Positions 22,763-34,790 of a stretch of DNA of 64,000 bases are shown here, piece by piece. Both the position numbers and the translations under genes were made by a program. The notes below the pieces were generated by a model. The model did no database searches. It had not been told where the DNA came from and worked only from the letters and a program-made list of their open reading frames with translations. The DNA comes from Lycium barbarum (Eukaryota > Streptophyta > Magnoliopsida > Solanales > Solanaceae), in contig NC_083345.1 of the NCBI RefSeq assembly GCF_019175385.1, positions 115,430,480 through 115,494,479 of the forward strand, written 5' to 3'. Every line of letters starts with the position of its first letter. Position 1 is the stretch's first letter.

Positions 22763-24388
22763 CTCATCCTCAAGCTAGTAAATGAAAACAGGTTCTTCAT
22801 CCCTAGCTTGCCAATCAAATAGTCATGTTGAGGCTTGCACAAACTCTTGGTTAGTATATCTGCCATCTGCTCTCTTGTGCCAATATGATGTGTTTGAATT
22901 AGCTTCTCTTGTATCTTTTCTCTCACAAAATGACAATCAATGTCAATGTGTTTGGTTCTTTCATGGAAAATTGGATGAGCAACAATTTGAATTACAGCTG
23001 TACTATCATAGAACAAAGAAACTGGCTTTTCAATGTCAACTCCCAGTTCCTTGAACATACCAATCACTATGTGATCTTAGCAACAGTTGTTGCCATACTC
23101 TTGAACTCAGCTTCAGTAGAACTCTTAAATACAGTCTGTTGTTTCTTAGACTTCCAAGATACCAATGCTTCACCCAACTTCACAACATATCATGTCACTG
23201 ATTATCTGGTTTCAACATAAGAACCCCAGTCTGAATCATAATAAGTTGTAAGCTTCTTTCCATTTGCTGGCATTAGAAGACCCAATCCTGGAGTTCCTTT
23301 TATGTGCTTAACCACCCTCAATGCTGCCTCCATATGAGACTTCTTAGGGGCATGCATATGTTGGCTTAATACCTGTACCACAAAGGCAAAATCAGGCCTT
23401 TTCATGGTCAAGTACAACAACCTCCTAACAGTTCTCTGGTAAATTCCCTTATCGTCTAGTAAAGCACCCTCTGCAACTTGACCTGCAACACCTACTGCCT
23501 TTACAATTTTATCAAATTCAACTGATGTAAGCTTGTGGTTGAATTCAAAAGGTGTCCCTATTGGTTTGCTGCCAGCAAGTCCCATTTCGGCAACCAATTC
23601 TAGAGCATATTTTCTCTGACACATGTGAATTCCTTTATCACTCCTGGAGAATTCTATGCCAAGGAAATATTTAAGCTCACCTAAGTCTTTCATCCTAAAC
23701 CTGGACTGTAAATCTTTTCTTACTTTTTCAATGTGATACAGACTACTTCCAGTCACAAGTAGGTCATCAACATATACTAGAATTATGATTAAGGCCCCAT
23801 CCATCATCTGTGTGAATAAATCATAATCATAATGAGATTGACTGAACCCCATATCTATCAGTGCTTCTGTAAGTTTCAGATTCCATTGCGTAGGGGCTTG
23901 TTTCAAGCAATACAGAGATTTGTGCAACTTGCAAACTCTCTGACACTTCCCCTTGCTTGCAAAGCCAGTATATAAACAAAGTAAATCACCTTGCAAAAAA
24001 GCATTGTGAACATCCATTTGAAATATGTACCAAGATGAAAAAGCAGCCAAAACAACTACAGCCCTAACAGTCACTATTTTAGCAACAAGAGAAAACGTTT
24101 CTTTGAATCAAGCCCTTCTTGTTAGGAGTAAACCTTAGCAACTAACCTGGCCTTATACATCTCCACCTTTCCAGATGCATGATATTTAATTTTGAATACC
24201 CAATTGCAGCCAATGGGCTTTCCCAGGTGGCAAATCCACAATAGACCAAGTCTTGTTTTCTTCCAAAGCTAAGATTTCTACCTTCATAACAGCTATCCAA
24301 AGAAGATTCTTACTTGCTTCAGTGTAAGATCTAGGTTCATAAATAGCAGAAAAACCTGCCAAGGATAGCTTATAGGTGGGACTGATGT
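22763..24388 (-). pseudogene. copia RT (C-terminal half) and RNase H, copy adjacent to the 3' LTR
   Basis: Minus-strand frame 24074-23202 begins with RT finger/palm sequence (SWYIFQMDVHNAFLQGDL) and contains the catalytic YVDDLLVTGS. It continues with MKDLGELKYFLGIEFSRSD and reaches RNase H at YYDSDWGSY. After a stop near 23202 RNase H continues in 23067-22729 with SLFYDSTAVIQIVAHPIFHE, TKHIDIDCHFVREKI and ADILTKSL. 24075-24388 has the N-terminal RT segment with frameshifts. The region above 23327 is one unit of a 1.18-kb tandem duplication. Confidence 0.9.
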
Positions 24389-24506
24389 CACGTCCTTATT
24401 CTTCAACTAAGCGCACGTGCGGCACTTGACAACTTGCTCATGATCTTGCACAACTTGCTCATGATCTTGCACAACTTGCTCACGATCTTTCTATGCCAAG
24501 TCAGCC
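24389..24506 (-). repeat. duplicated edge of the chromovirus LTR
   Basis: Matches the first 118 bp of 25574 onwards (tgtcacgtccttattcttca, then cttgctcatgatcttgcac units) and then joins copia RNase H sequence at ccctccatatgagac. It marks the junction of the tandem duplication. The 21-bp unit aacttgctcatgatcttgcac is repeated three times here. Confidence 0.85.
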
Positions 24507-25573
24507 CTCCATATGAGACTACTTTGGGGTTGCATATGCTGGCTTAATACTTGTACCATAAAGGCAAGATCAGGCCTTGTCATGGTCAAGTACAACAACC
24601 TCCAAACAGTTCTCTGGTATTCCCTTCTCGTCTAGCAAAGCATCCTCTGCAACTTGACCTGCAACACCTACTGCCTTTACAATTTTATCAAACTCAACTG
24701 ATGTAAGCTTGTGGTTGAATTCAAGAGGTATCCCTACTGCTTTGCTGCCCGCAAGTCCCATTTCTACAACCAATTCTAGAGCATATTTTCTCTGACATAT
24801 GTGAATTCCTTTGTCACTCTTGGAGAATACTATCCCAAGGAAATATTTATGCTCACCTAAGTCTTTCATCTTAAACCTGGACTTTAAATCTTTTCTTACT
24901 TTTAAATGTGATACAGACTACTTCCATTCACAAGTAGGTCATCAACATATACTAGAATTATGATTAAGGCCCTATCCATCATCTGTGTGAATAAATCATA
25001 ATCATAATGAGATTGACTGAACCTCATATCTGTCAATGCTACTGTAAGTTTCAGATTCCATTATGTGGGGGCTTGTTTCAACCCATACAGAGATTTGTTC
25101 AACTTGCAAACTCTCTGCATGGCTTGCAAAGGCCTCAGGCACAAGCGTATAACATCCTAAAGTAAATCACCTTGCAAAAAAGCATTGTGAACATCCATTT
25201 GAAATATGTACCAAGATGAACAAGCAGCCAAAACAACTACAGCCCTAACAGCCACCATTTTAGCAACAGGAGAAAAAGTTTCTTTGAAATCAAGCCCTTC
25301 TTGTTGAGAGTAACCCTTAGCAACTAACCTGGCCTTATACCTCTCCAGATGCATGATATTTAATTTGAGTATCCACTTGCAGCTAATGGGAACTTTCCCA
25401 GGTGGCAAATCCACAATAGACCAACTCTTTTTTTCTTCCAAAGCTGATATTAAAGCTGAGATTTCTGTCGACATAGCAGCTATCCAAAGAGGATCCTTAC
25501 TTGCTTCAGTGTAAGATCTAGGTTCAGAAATAGCAGAAAAACCCTGCCAAGGATAGCTTATAGGTGGGACTGA
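24507..25573 (-). pseudogene. second copy of the copia RT/RNase H segment
   Basis: Duplicates 23327-24388. On minus: YPWQGFSAISEPRSYTEASK, then CKWILKLN, YKARLVAKGYSQQEGLDF, SPVAKMVAVRAVV and QMDVHNAFLQGDLL (frame 25594-25157), then MKDLGEHKYFLGIVFSKSD (24869-24570). The YVDD region (about 24940) is frameshifted. Its upstream end is where the chromovirus target site lies. Confidence 0.9.
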
Positions 25574-26089
25574 TGTCACTTCCTTAGTCTTCAACTAAGC
25601 GCATGTGTGGCACTTGACAACTTACTTACAATCTTGCACAACTTGCTCACGATCTTGCTATGCCAATTCAGCCTAGATTGCCACTTTTAGGATCGCTAAG
25701 AGAATGGTAAATAAGGAAGACAAGAGAAATTTGCTAAATGAAGCTTTTTTATTACAGAGAACTGGAATTGTTTTTGCTAGATAGTATTTACAAATAAATG
25801 CCCTCTATTTATACTACTCACCTAGGGACTACCATGTAAATAATAATTACTGTATAAGTCCCTACATATTTACAAAGAAGATCATATTCTAGAAATCTCT
25901 ACATAACTAGAGTGTTTTAAGGACTTTCCATGCAAATCCATGAAATTCAAGAGCCTTCCAAGGGAATTCTACATATGTCTCTAGAATCTTCCCATACTAT
26001 CAAGTTTTTCTTTTATGTAAACATTCCATATAGCACATATATGTGCCAAGTGGCACCTAGGTGGCATGATGACATGGTGGGTCATCACA
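25574..26089 (-). repeat. 3' LTR of the chromovirus
   Basis: 516 bp, tgtcacttccttagtcttca to gtgggtcatcaca on +. It is the empty-site version for the Tourist MITE present in the other LTR (ttttaggatcgc here). Confidence 0.9.
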
Positions 26090-26099
26090 CTCTCCCCCA

Positions 26100-26310
26100 C
26101 CTGGTGTTGCGACGACTGCGGTGCATTACTGTTGTATAAACTCTCGGATCTTGTCTTTAAATTGCCATAAGTCTTCATATCGCTCCTATGTGGCCTCCTT
26201 CGGTGATTGCCCCTTTCAGTAGACGAGGAACATGGTGGTGGCTTTCTGTCCTTGTCTTCGCCTAGCCTGGTAATCAACGATAGCCTCAATCTCCCGATCA
26301 TGAGAGCGGT
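26100..26310 (-). pseudogene. chromodomain of the chromovirus
   Basis: In one minus frame: REIEAIVDYQARRRQGQK, TTMFLVY, a stop, KGQSPKEAT, a stop, ERYEDLWQFKDKIREF. This is the integrase-linked chromodomain pattern; both stops fall where Trp is expected (W to TGA/TAG). Chromodomains target insertion to particular chromatin in this group. Confidence 0.82.
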
Positions 26311-27520
26311 GCCCGACTCGACTGACCTTGACTAGGATCACCCTTGTCTTCATGGTATGTCTTGAGCACGCTGTCATGGAAGACGGGATGAATCTTTATA
26401 TGAGGCGATAACTCTAACTTATATGAGATCTTTCCCACCTTGACAATGATCCCAAACAGCCTCTTATACTTCCGTACCAAGTTCTGGTGCACGTCCCGTA
26501 GTGCCTTAAACTACCTCGGATTAAACTTCACCAAGACCATGTCCCCAACCTTATAATCTATGGGACGACGCTTGCGGTCGGCAAACTTTTTCATCTTTTT
26601 TGCTGCCTTGTCCAATTAGAACTTAGTAGTATCAAGCAGCTCCTTGAACCCCTAGTCCATCTAATAAGCCCCCAAACTCTTCCCCTCAAATGCTGCTAAT
26701 AGTGAATGTGAAGTTTGTGGTTGTTGACCTGTGGATAGCTCAAATAATGTCTACCTCGTAGACTCATTTCGTTGCAGGTTATAGGAGAATTGGGGAATGT
26801 CTAAGAGCCTTGCCCAATCCTTCTGATGCGCACTCACATAATGCCTCAAATAGTACTATAATAAGGCATTGACCCGTTCTATTTGTCCGTCCGTTTGCCG
26901 GCGGAAACTAGTGGAAAAGTGTAGTTCCGTGCCAAGTATATCAATCAACTCCCTCCAAAAGTTCCCAATGAAGTGGGGGTCTCAATCACTGCTGATATGC
27001 CTTGGTAAGCCCTAATATTTCACTACGTTCTTGAAGAATAGCTTGGCGGCCTCCTTAGTTTTGCATCCTGCTGTGGCGGGCATGAACCTAGCATACTTCA
27101 AAAATCTGTCCACGACCACCATGATAGTGTCATAACCGTCAAACTTCGGTAAACAAGTGATAAAGTCCACAGTCACGCTATCCCATGGATGCTCCACAAC
27201 TAGTAATGGCTCCAAAAGTCCTCTGGACTACCTCTGCTCAACCTTGTCTTGTTGGCACAAAATACAAGTCTGTACATAACACCCTATGTCCTTTCGCATG
27301 CGCGGCCAATAGTAGACCTACTAAACTAAGGCTCTGGTGCAACATTGGCCTGGATGACCGGCCCATAATATGTCATGGCTCTCCTTCTTGATCTGCTGCC
27401 TAATATCTCCAAACTTCAAAACGTAGACCCTCCGACTTGTGGTGAGTAATAAACTATTTTCCACCCAAAAATGCCTCATCTTTCCCTGCGTGGCTAACTC
27501 CATAAGATGCTATGCTGCTG
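26311..27520 (-). pseudogene. integrase of the chromovirus
   Basis: Minus strand: WDSVTVDFITCLPKFDG and IMVVVDRFLKYARFMPA (27215-27012), then SD-stop-DP and, about 26890, a QTDGQIERVN-like motif carrying the catalytic Glu. The C-terminal part 26492-26298 has NLVRKYKRLFGIIVKVGK and HPVFHDSVLK. The N-terminal zinc region lies near 27320-27500 (ILWAGHPGQCCTRAL). Several stops and frameshifts. Confidence 0.85.
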
Positions 27521-28156
27521 GATCATGTTGTATGCCCTCCTTTATAGCCTCTCGGATATCTCAAATTACTGAAGTAATAGCAGTAAGCTCGGCCTTTCGA
27601 CTCAAGGCATCAACCATAATTTTACCCTTACCCAGCTTATACTCCAGCATATAATCGAACTCAGCCAAAACATCTTACCACCTAACCTGCTTAGGTGTGA
27701 GCTTCTTCTATGTTTGAAAGTAGCTGGTGGCCACATTATCAATCTTGACCACAAACTTCGACCCAGCAAGTAATGTCTCCATGTGCAAAGGCAATGCACA
27801 ATGGTAGTCATCTCTTTCTCCTGTACAGTATAACACCTCTTTGTCTCGTTCAGCTTGCAGCTCTCGGATACTATGGGATGTCTATCTTGCATCAAAACAC
27901 CTCTAATGGAAAAGTCAGGCACATGTGTATGCAACTAAAACCTCTAAGTAAAGTTGGGCAACACCAAGACTAGCTCCTCAGTCACAGATGCCTTAAGGTG
28001 TTCAAACACCTTTTGGCAGTTCTCCGTCTAAGCCCGTGACTTGTTCTTCTTTAGCAGCTCGGTTAATAGTGTTGCCTTACCTGAGTAGCCACTGATAAAC
28101 CGTTGATAGTAGTTAACAAGGCCAAGGAAGGATCTCAACTCGGTTACCTTTGTAAG
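27521..28156 (-). pseudogene. RNase H and RT C-terminus of the chromovirus
   Basis: Minus frame 27934-27602 reads VPDFSIRGVLMQDRHPIVSE and LNETKRCYTVQEKEMTTIVH, then CLCTWRHYLLG, i.e. Ty3-type RNase H. Upstream, 27960-28156 encodes RT thumb/connection sequence in broken frames. The domain is cut off from the RT core by the solo LTR at 28162-29695. Confidence 0.8.
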
Positions 28157-28161
28157 CGCCT

Positions 28162-29695
28162 TGATGTGCCGTGAATTGTGGCACATTTTATGCCTTTGTA
28201 ACTAGAAATATTGCTTGATTTTAAGTGTTTTTATATTGTTTCTTATGTTATTTTTGTGTTTTATAGGGTTGATTAACTAAGGATCGGAAATGAGAAGTAA
28301 TGCTGGAAAAACGGACAAATTTGAGCTAAGCGACGGTCCGTAACTCATGTTACGGACCGTAACGGTGTCCGTAACTCATGTTACGGTTCGTACCTTTGAA
28401 CCGTAACAAGGCCTGAATTTCCAGAAAGTTTCATTGAAACCATCAGTGTTACGGTGAAGTGTTACGGTCCGTAACTCATGTTACGGTCCGTAACATGTCA
28501 CCGTAACATGAGCTAAATTTCCAGAGAGTTTCAATAAAATCTTCAGTGTTACGGTTTAGTGTTACGGTCCGTAACTCATGTTACGGTCCGTAACCCTTCA
28601 CCGTAACATCATCCAAAATTCCAGAGAGTTGCCAAGTAATTGTCACCACTTACGCTTCAGAAGGACGGACCGTAACACAGGGTACGGTCCGTCGCATGGT
28701 GGCCGTAACGTCGAAGTGGTCAAATGACGAAATGAAGGACGGACCGTAACCTGAGTTACGGTCCGTAACAATGCGGCGTAAGGGCATTTTTGTCCAGAAA
28801 CTTGGCGCGATTTTTGGCTCTATAAATACATAATGTAGGGTTTTAATTCATTATTCAGATTTTATTTTAGAGGCATAAACCCTAGATTTTTAATCTTGAA
28901 GTGATTGGAGCATTTAAGGCAACAACTTCACTCTCATTCCATCTTGTATTAGTATTGTAAGTGTATTATGTTAATCTTTAAGCTTTTTCTGTCAAGAAAC
29001 ATTATGAGTAGCTAATTTCAATTCTAAGGTTGTGAATCCCATGATGGGTATTATGTGAATGGGTTTCTATTATTGATATATGCATAATGGTTGTTGTTAT
29101 TTATTCTATCTTTGTGTTGTAACGTTGGGTAATGATTGCAAGCATTAGCCGAAGCCATTATATTGACTTTTCTTGGGAAAGAGAGTCAATATTGGTAAGA
29201 TTGAATAACAATGACTCGAGGCGTTAACCCTCGTTTAATAGACTAACTTAGGAATAAGAATAAGTCTAAATTGGCATTATTGGTCGCTCTTCGATTGTAA
29301 CTCTTTTATATTCGGAAGAATCAAAAAGAGGAAATACTGCTTAACTGTTGGGAAACATTAAGAAGTCTTTAAGAGATCAAGTGCATATTCTTAGAACAAC
29401 CATTAGAAGTATATCACATTGAAATCCGAAGCATAATATCTAATCAAATTGGGAAACACAACCTTAGTCTCTCTCTCATATTAATTACATTCTAAGTCAA
29501 AGTATTCAATTACATTATTCAACAATCAATTCAAACTATCCGGAATAGGATTAAAGCATTTAAAGATTGGTATCGCATACGATTAGTACTCTTTTCTCTC
29601 CATATTCCCTGTGGGATTCGACCCCAACCTTGTTGGGTTACTATATTTGACAACGTCCGCTTTACGCCATTAATAGGTGTAATTTGAGCGTATCA
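28162..29695 (+). mobile_element. solo LTR of an Athila/Tat-like gypsy element
   Basis: 1534 bp beginning TGATGTGCCG and ending GAGCGTATCA, with a perfect 5-bp target duplication CGCCT (28157-28161, 29696-29700). The end region (cctgtgggattcgacccc, then acaacgtccgc and gtgtaatttgagcgtatca) is typical of Athila/Tat-type LTRs. There is no internal domain, so it is a recombination product. It sits inside the chromovirus RT in the opposite orientation. A TATA-like tataaatacata lies near 28821. Confidence 0.88.
28330..28775 (+). repeat. array of palindromic GTTACGGTCCGTAAC repeats
   Basis: At least eight near-copies of ttacggtccgtaac, often paired around actcatg, within ~115-120-bp tandem units (near 28440 and 28560) that also share tttccagagagttt. 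Each motif is its own inverted complement. Confidence 0.88.
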
Positions 29696-29700
29696 CGCCT

Positions 29701-31037
29701 CCCACTCTTGAATAGGTTGTACCTTAGCCTCATCCATATGTAACTCGTCATTGCTAATGACATGACCTAAGAAGTGTACCTTTGATTGTGCAAACTCGCA
29801 CTTCTCCCTCTTGATGTATAACTCGTCTCCCGCAAGACTTGGAAAACCTTCCGTAAGTGTTCCATGTGCTCTTCCAAGGTATTGTTGTAGACTATATCAT
29901 CCAAGTATACTACCACTAATTGATCCAGGTAGGATGAAAGATCTTGTTCATGAGGTTGCAAAATGTAGTGGGTGTGTTGGTTAAGCCGAAGGGCATCACC
30001 AACCACTCGAAGGCTCAGTACCTCGTCAGACATGCTATCTTCGGTTCTTCCCCTTCTGCAATCCGAACCTGGTAGTAACCCTTGCGAAGATCCACCTTGG
30101 TAAAGTACTTGGCTGGTCCAAGTCTATCAAATAAGTCGGCAATGAGCGGTATCGAGTACTTGTTCTTCATTGTGACCTTATAAAGTGCTCGATAGTCTAT
30201 ACATAAGCGCAATGATCCATCCTTCTTTTGTTGGAACAACACTGGTGCGCTAAAGGATGCCTTTGATGGATGGATATGACTAGTATCCAATAGCTCTCTC
30301 GGTTGTCTCCTGTGCTCCTCCAACTCAGGTGGTGCCATGTGATAAGGGGAGAATGCGGGTGACTTAGCCCCTGTCTCTAACTCAATCTTATGATCCACCT
30401 CACGTCTAGGAGGCAAGCACTTAGGAAGATCGTCGGGCATAACATATTTGTTCTCCTGGAGAAACTTCTCTATGCAAGGAGGCAGTGTCTCATGGGGAAC
30501 CTTGTATTCCTTCAAACTTGCAATGGTTGCCATGAATATCGACTCCCCTTTCTTGAGCCCTTTGATAAGCTGCATAGCTGAAAGTTTTGCTTTGACCTGT
30601 GCATGCGGCATAGTCACTGTAGGCGCTATGCAAGCTCCTTCTCGCTCCAAGACCAAGAGACGTTGGAGATAGGGGTCAATCATCACATGGCAATGTCTAA
30701 AGAACTCTTGCCCTAGAATAATGTCAAAAATATCCATAGTAGTGGCGGTAAAATTTGTGGTACCTTTCCAGTTGCCCAATTTGACACCAACACCAATGGC
30801 TACACCACGAGCATTTTTTGGCTTAGCATTCATAGTCTTGACGTAGGCGTTAATAGGAGTGGGGTTCAACTCTAGTCTCCTCGCTGCGGCCTCTGTCACA
30901 AAATAGTGAGTTGCTCCAGTGACCATTAAAGCACGAGCGAGCTTGTTATTAATAGTGAGATCCACGTACTTATTTTTATTCTCATCAGGTTGGATAGATT
31001 GCTTCTTGACAGCACCACATAGTCTGATGGTCCCCAA
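29701..31037 (-). pseudogene. protease and RT N-terminal half of the chromovirus
   Basis: The longest open frame of this element (31037-30015, 340 codons). Protease motif is [12 protein letters not shown], with the catalytic Asp of D-T-G replaced by Val. Then [11 protein letters not shown] follows with [40 protein letters not shown] and, after a frameshift, YLDDIVYNNTLEEHMEHL (30033-29767). The catalytic YLDD is intact; protease is inactive. Confidence 0.9.
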
Positions 31038-32418
31038 TGTGCAGTTCCCAAACTCTGTCTTTGCGTATGCTCCTTTCGTTCACCGACCATCGCATTGAGG
31101 CTCTTTAAATCGGGGCAATTTCTGAAGTTGTGAAACCCTCAAGATATGTAACATCCCTTCTTCTGGATCTGCACCTTCTTCTCGGCATAGCACTGATGAC
31201 CACTTGACTTTTTTCGGTCGAACTTATTGGCATTTTGAGTCATGGAGTATTATTATTGAGACTCGTTGCTCGTGCCACGGTCTCCCTCACCTTTGGCATT
31301 GTTACCATTTAACTCATTACCTTTGACTTTGTCGTGCTTGTCATATCTGAAGTCCATCAAAGACTCAGCCTCCACTATAGCTTAGTCTATGTCCCTGACT
31401 TGTCGGCGTTGCAACTCCTGCTTAGCCCAGTTATGTAACCAGTCCATGAAGTGAAACAACAATTCATCACTGGTGAGGTTGGGTATTTGAAGCATAAGGG
31501 TAGTAAACTCCTTGACATAATCGTGTGTGCTCCTTGTCTGCTTCAACTCTCAAAGTTTCCTCCTTGCCTCGTACAAGATATTATTTGGGAAGAACTATCG
31601 CTTAAACTCATTCTTGAATTGATCCAACGTGCTGATTGTACATAAACCTTTCTCAGCATCGACGACCTTTCTTCTCCACCATAGCATGGCAGTCTCTGAT
31701 AGCTACAACATAACGGTCTTGATCTTGGCCTCATCGTCCTTTACTTTTCCATGCCTGAAATAACTCTCCACGTACTAAAGAAAGTTTTCCACTTCCAGTG
31801 CATCACGAACCCCTTTGAGCACTAGTAGTGTCTTCAGAGCCTCGATCTTAGACTCCCTCATTACAACAACATTGTTGGCTGCCTCGATCACGCCAGTCTC
31901 GACCTGCTCTTAAAGCACCATTATCTTTGCTTTCATGGTATCAATAGTACTTAACACCTCCATGAGTCTACACTCTAAGGCAGTGATGGTTTGTTTTACC
32001 TCAATCTCGGCCTGCGTACGCCCCTCCAAGTCATTTCGGATGCTATTAATCTCTTTAAAAGCATGCCCCTCAAGAATGCTAAGGGTGCCCTTTACCTTCC
32101 CCAGACATTGGCTAAAGATGTCGACGGCATCTATCCCCACATTAACCTTCATAACCCACTTTTCACAGAGCGAGACGTCCTCGAACAGGACCTTCACGTC
32201 ATCCTCGCTCACCTCAGTGGTAGATGGTTCTTGGGATGTAAGCCCTTCGTTTGGAACAACCTCTCGTAGCACCTCCTGACTCTTGTTGGTGGCATTCCTC
32301 TTTTTGTTATGGCCCTTCTTGCCAGCGGCATCCTAGGTGACGTTGGCCTGGGTTTTAGCAGCGTTGATTTCTCTATCATTTGCCATTCTCTTAGTCGTAA
32401 CCTTCGCTCTGATACCAC
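31038..32418 (-). pseudogene. gag region of the chromovirus
   Basis: Minus frames 32418-32209, 32272-31910 (MLREVVPNEGLTS, acidic with coiled-coil character) and 31734-31543 together form a broken gag. Near 31150 a His/Cys-rich stretch (GHQCYAEKK) looks like a zinc knuckle remnant. Stops separate all parts. Confidence 0.65.
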
Positions 32419-32420
32419 AT

Positions 32421-33201
32421 TGTCACGTCCTTAGTCTTCAACTAAGCGCACGAGCGACACTTAAAACTTGCTCACGATTTTGCACAACTTGCTCACGATC
32501 TTGCTAATCCTAGTCAGCCTAGATAGTAACTCTTAGTGGTCGTTTGGTACGTAGACAAAATTATCCCAGGATTATAATCCTAGGACTAATTTATCCCATC
32601 TCTTGTGTATAATTTATCCCATCTCGGAGATGGGATAAAATAATCCCAAGATTAATGGGATAAGATGGGATATCTCATCTTCAAGTTTAGGATGCACTTT
32701 ATACCAAACATGGGGCAAAATTAATCCCACAGTTAGTGCTGGGATATCCTAGCTAATACTGTGTACCAAACAACCCCTTAGGATCGCTAAGAGAATGGTA
32801 AATAAGGAAGACAAAAGAAATTGGCTAAATGAAGCTTTTTGTAATAGGGAGAACGCGAATTGTTTTTGCTTGATGGTTTTTACAAATGAATGCCCTCTAT
32901 TTATACTACTTACCTAGAGACTACTATGTAAATGATAATTATTGCATAAGTCCTTACATATTTACAAAGAAGCCCCTATTCTATAAATCTCTATACAATT
33001 AGAGTGTTCTAAGGACTTTCCGTGTAAATCCATAGAATTCTAGGGCCTTCTAAGGGAATTCTTCATATATCTCTAGAATCTTCCCATACTATCAAGTCTT
33101 CCCATATGATATCAAGTCTTCCTTTTATCTAACCATTCCACATGCCAAATATATGTGTCAAGTGGCACCTATGTGGTATGATGACATGGTGGGTCACCAT
33201 A
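32421..33201 (-). repeat. 5' LTR of the chromovirus, interrupted by a MITE
   Basis: Matches 25574-26089 outside the 242-bp MITE. The outer end reads gtcaccata instead of gtcatcaca, so the terminal TG on minus has mutated to TA. Confidence 0.88.
32536..32777. mobile_element. Tourist-like (PIF/Harbinger) MITE
   Basis: 242 bp, ends GTGGTCGTTTGGTAC and GTACCAAACAACCCC are inverted; target duplication TTA (32533-32535, 32778-32780). The other LTR near 25690 is the empty site (ttttaggatcgc), confirming exact insertion. The interior is rich in inverted atcccatct motifs. Confidence 0.9.
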
Positions 33202-33205
33202 CTGA

Positions 33206-34790
33206 GATTTTATTAGGACACATAGTTGCTCAAAGGATATGAACAGGCTGAAGTTTTGGAGGGTTCAATATAGTCATACATCCAGATGGGAGGTTTACTA
33301 GCTCTGGAGGATTTTCTGATTTCAGGATCAAGATTAAGACTTAGTAGTTAAGAAAAAGTTAGAGTAGAAGGAGAATCATGTTCAGATGCTGAGGTGATAC
33401 ATGGGTTTGGAGAAGGTTCACACACATCATAGGTCGCTGTAGTAGGCTGAGTAGAAGTACAAGGAGTAGGAATCTCATATTCAGGCAAGTCAATAACAGG
33501 AAAAACTGGAGAAGCAGCAGTATGAACATGTTTAAAAGGAAACACATCCTCTTAGAAAACAGTGTCTTTGCTTACAAAAAACACTTTGGTACATAAGTCA
33601 TAGAGAATGTAGCCTTTTTTATTAGAGAAGTTACTAAGATGGAAAGCATGAATTACTCTACGACTGAATTTATCATGTTTTCTTAAGGAAGTTGCATGAC
33701 ACAAGCTACCAAACACCCTGAGATGGTGAAGAGATGAAGATCTAGAAACAGTTTTCCAAATAGAGAAATATCCTTCAACGGAGGAGTAGGTAACCTATTG
33801 AGAAGATAGACTGCAGTGGATACACATTCACCCCAAAACCTCAGAGGAACACCAGCCTGAAACCTTAGAGCCCTGGCCATATCTAGGATAGATTTATGTC
33901 TCCTCTATACCACTCCATTTTGTTGAGGAGTATATACACATAAGCTTTGATGTAAAATACATTTATACTTGAGTAAACATCAAACAATCTCATTCAAAAA
34001 CTCAGTGCCATTATCAGTCCTTAGACACTTAACTTCAGTACCAAACTGAGTCCTAACAGACAGTAGGAATTCTTTCAAGACAATAATCACATCAGCTTTA
34101 GTAGTGAGTAAAAAGATCCAAATGTATGTAGAACAATCATCGAATAGTATAAAAAAATACCTCATTCCATTATGAGTAGGGACTCTATAAGGTTCCCATA
34201 CATCAGCATGAACTAGGTCAAACACACAAGTAGAAACACTATGACTCATTGGAAAAGGACTTCTAGTTTGTTTAGCAATAGGACACACATTACAAACATC
34301 AGTAAACTTCTCATTTTTCAAATAAGGAATACATCTGACAACTCTCAGATGAGCATGTCCTAACCTCTTATGCCATAAGGAACTAGAATTACACAGCTTA
34401 GTAATGCTAGAACTAGTGCTAGCGTGCACAGTATTAGAACTAGCCTGCTATGAAGTTTTATTCCTGGCTGCTTGTTGATGAACCTTATTCCTGATTATAT
34501 ATGTATTGGTCAGTCTGCACTATCAGCTTTGAGAGTATTGGTCAGTCTGCACTATCATCTTTGAGAATGTAGAGACCATCTTCCTCTCTACGAATCCCCA
34601 TCACCTTCCCACTTAAGAGTTCCTGAAACACACAAAAATAAGGAAAGAATAGCACTGCACAATATAATTCCTTTGTGATTTTTGACACTAATAATAGGAT
34701 GTACTTGACTCCTGGTATATAGAGTACATTCTGAACATATTTGTTTTGGAGTATTAGAGATTCTCCCTTTTGACTAATTGGCACTTATTC
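33206..34790 (-). pseudogene. copia integrase region
   Basis: Minus frame 34429-33980 contains the GAG-pre-integrase (LWHKRLGHAHLRVV, CNVCPIAKQTRSPFP) and the catalytic core with DLVHADVWEPYR and RTDNGTEFLNEIV (two Asp). The third catalytic residue is lost: at 33905-33907 the expected Glu in the NGVV-E-R-R-H motif is a TAG stop. [19 protein letters not shown] follows (33880-33683), then the linker toward RT (33545-33348, Ser/Pro-rich). Confidence 0.9.

Larger units (their letters stand above)
25574..33201 (-). mobile_element. Ty3/gypsy chromovirus nested in the copia
   Basis: Left LTR 25574-26089 and right LTR 32421-33201 (the latter enlarged by a MITE); a ctga repeat flanks both sides (25570-25573, 33202-33205). 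PBS tggtatcagagcg on minus lies 2-3 bp inside the right LTR near 32405-32418. Internal order on minus: gag, protease, RT, RNase H, integrase, chromodomain. When it is removed, the copia reading frame rejoins (PPISYP region). Heavily mutated. Confidence 0.92.

Noticed and set aside
28330..28775. Regular repeats that resemble a CRISPR array
   Set aside because: Repeats are palindromic units of a plant solo LTR in tandem blocks; there are no unique equal-length spacers or cas genes, and this is a eukaryotic genome.
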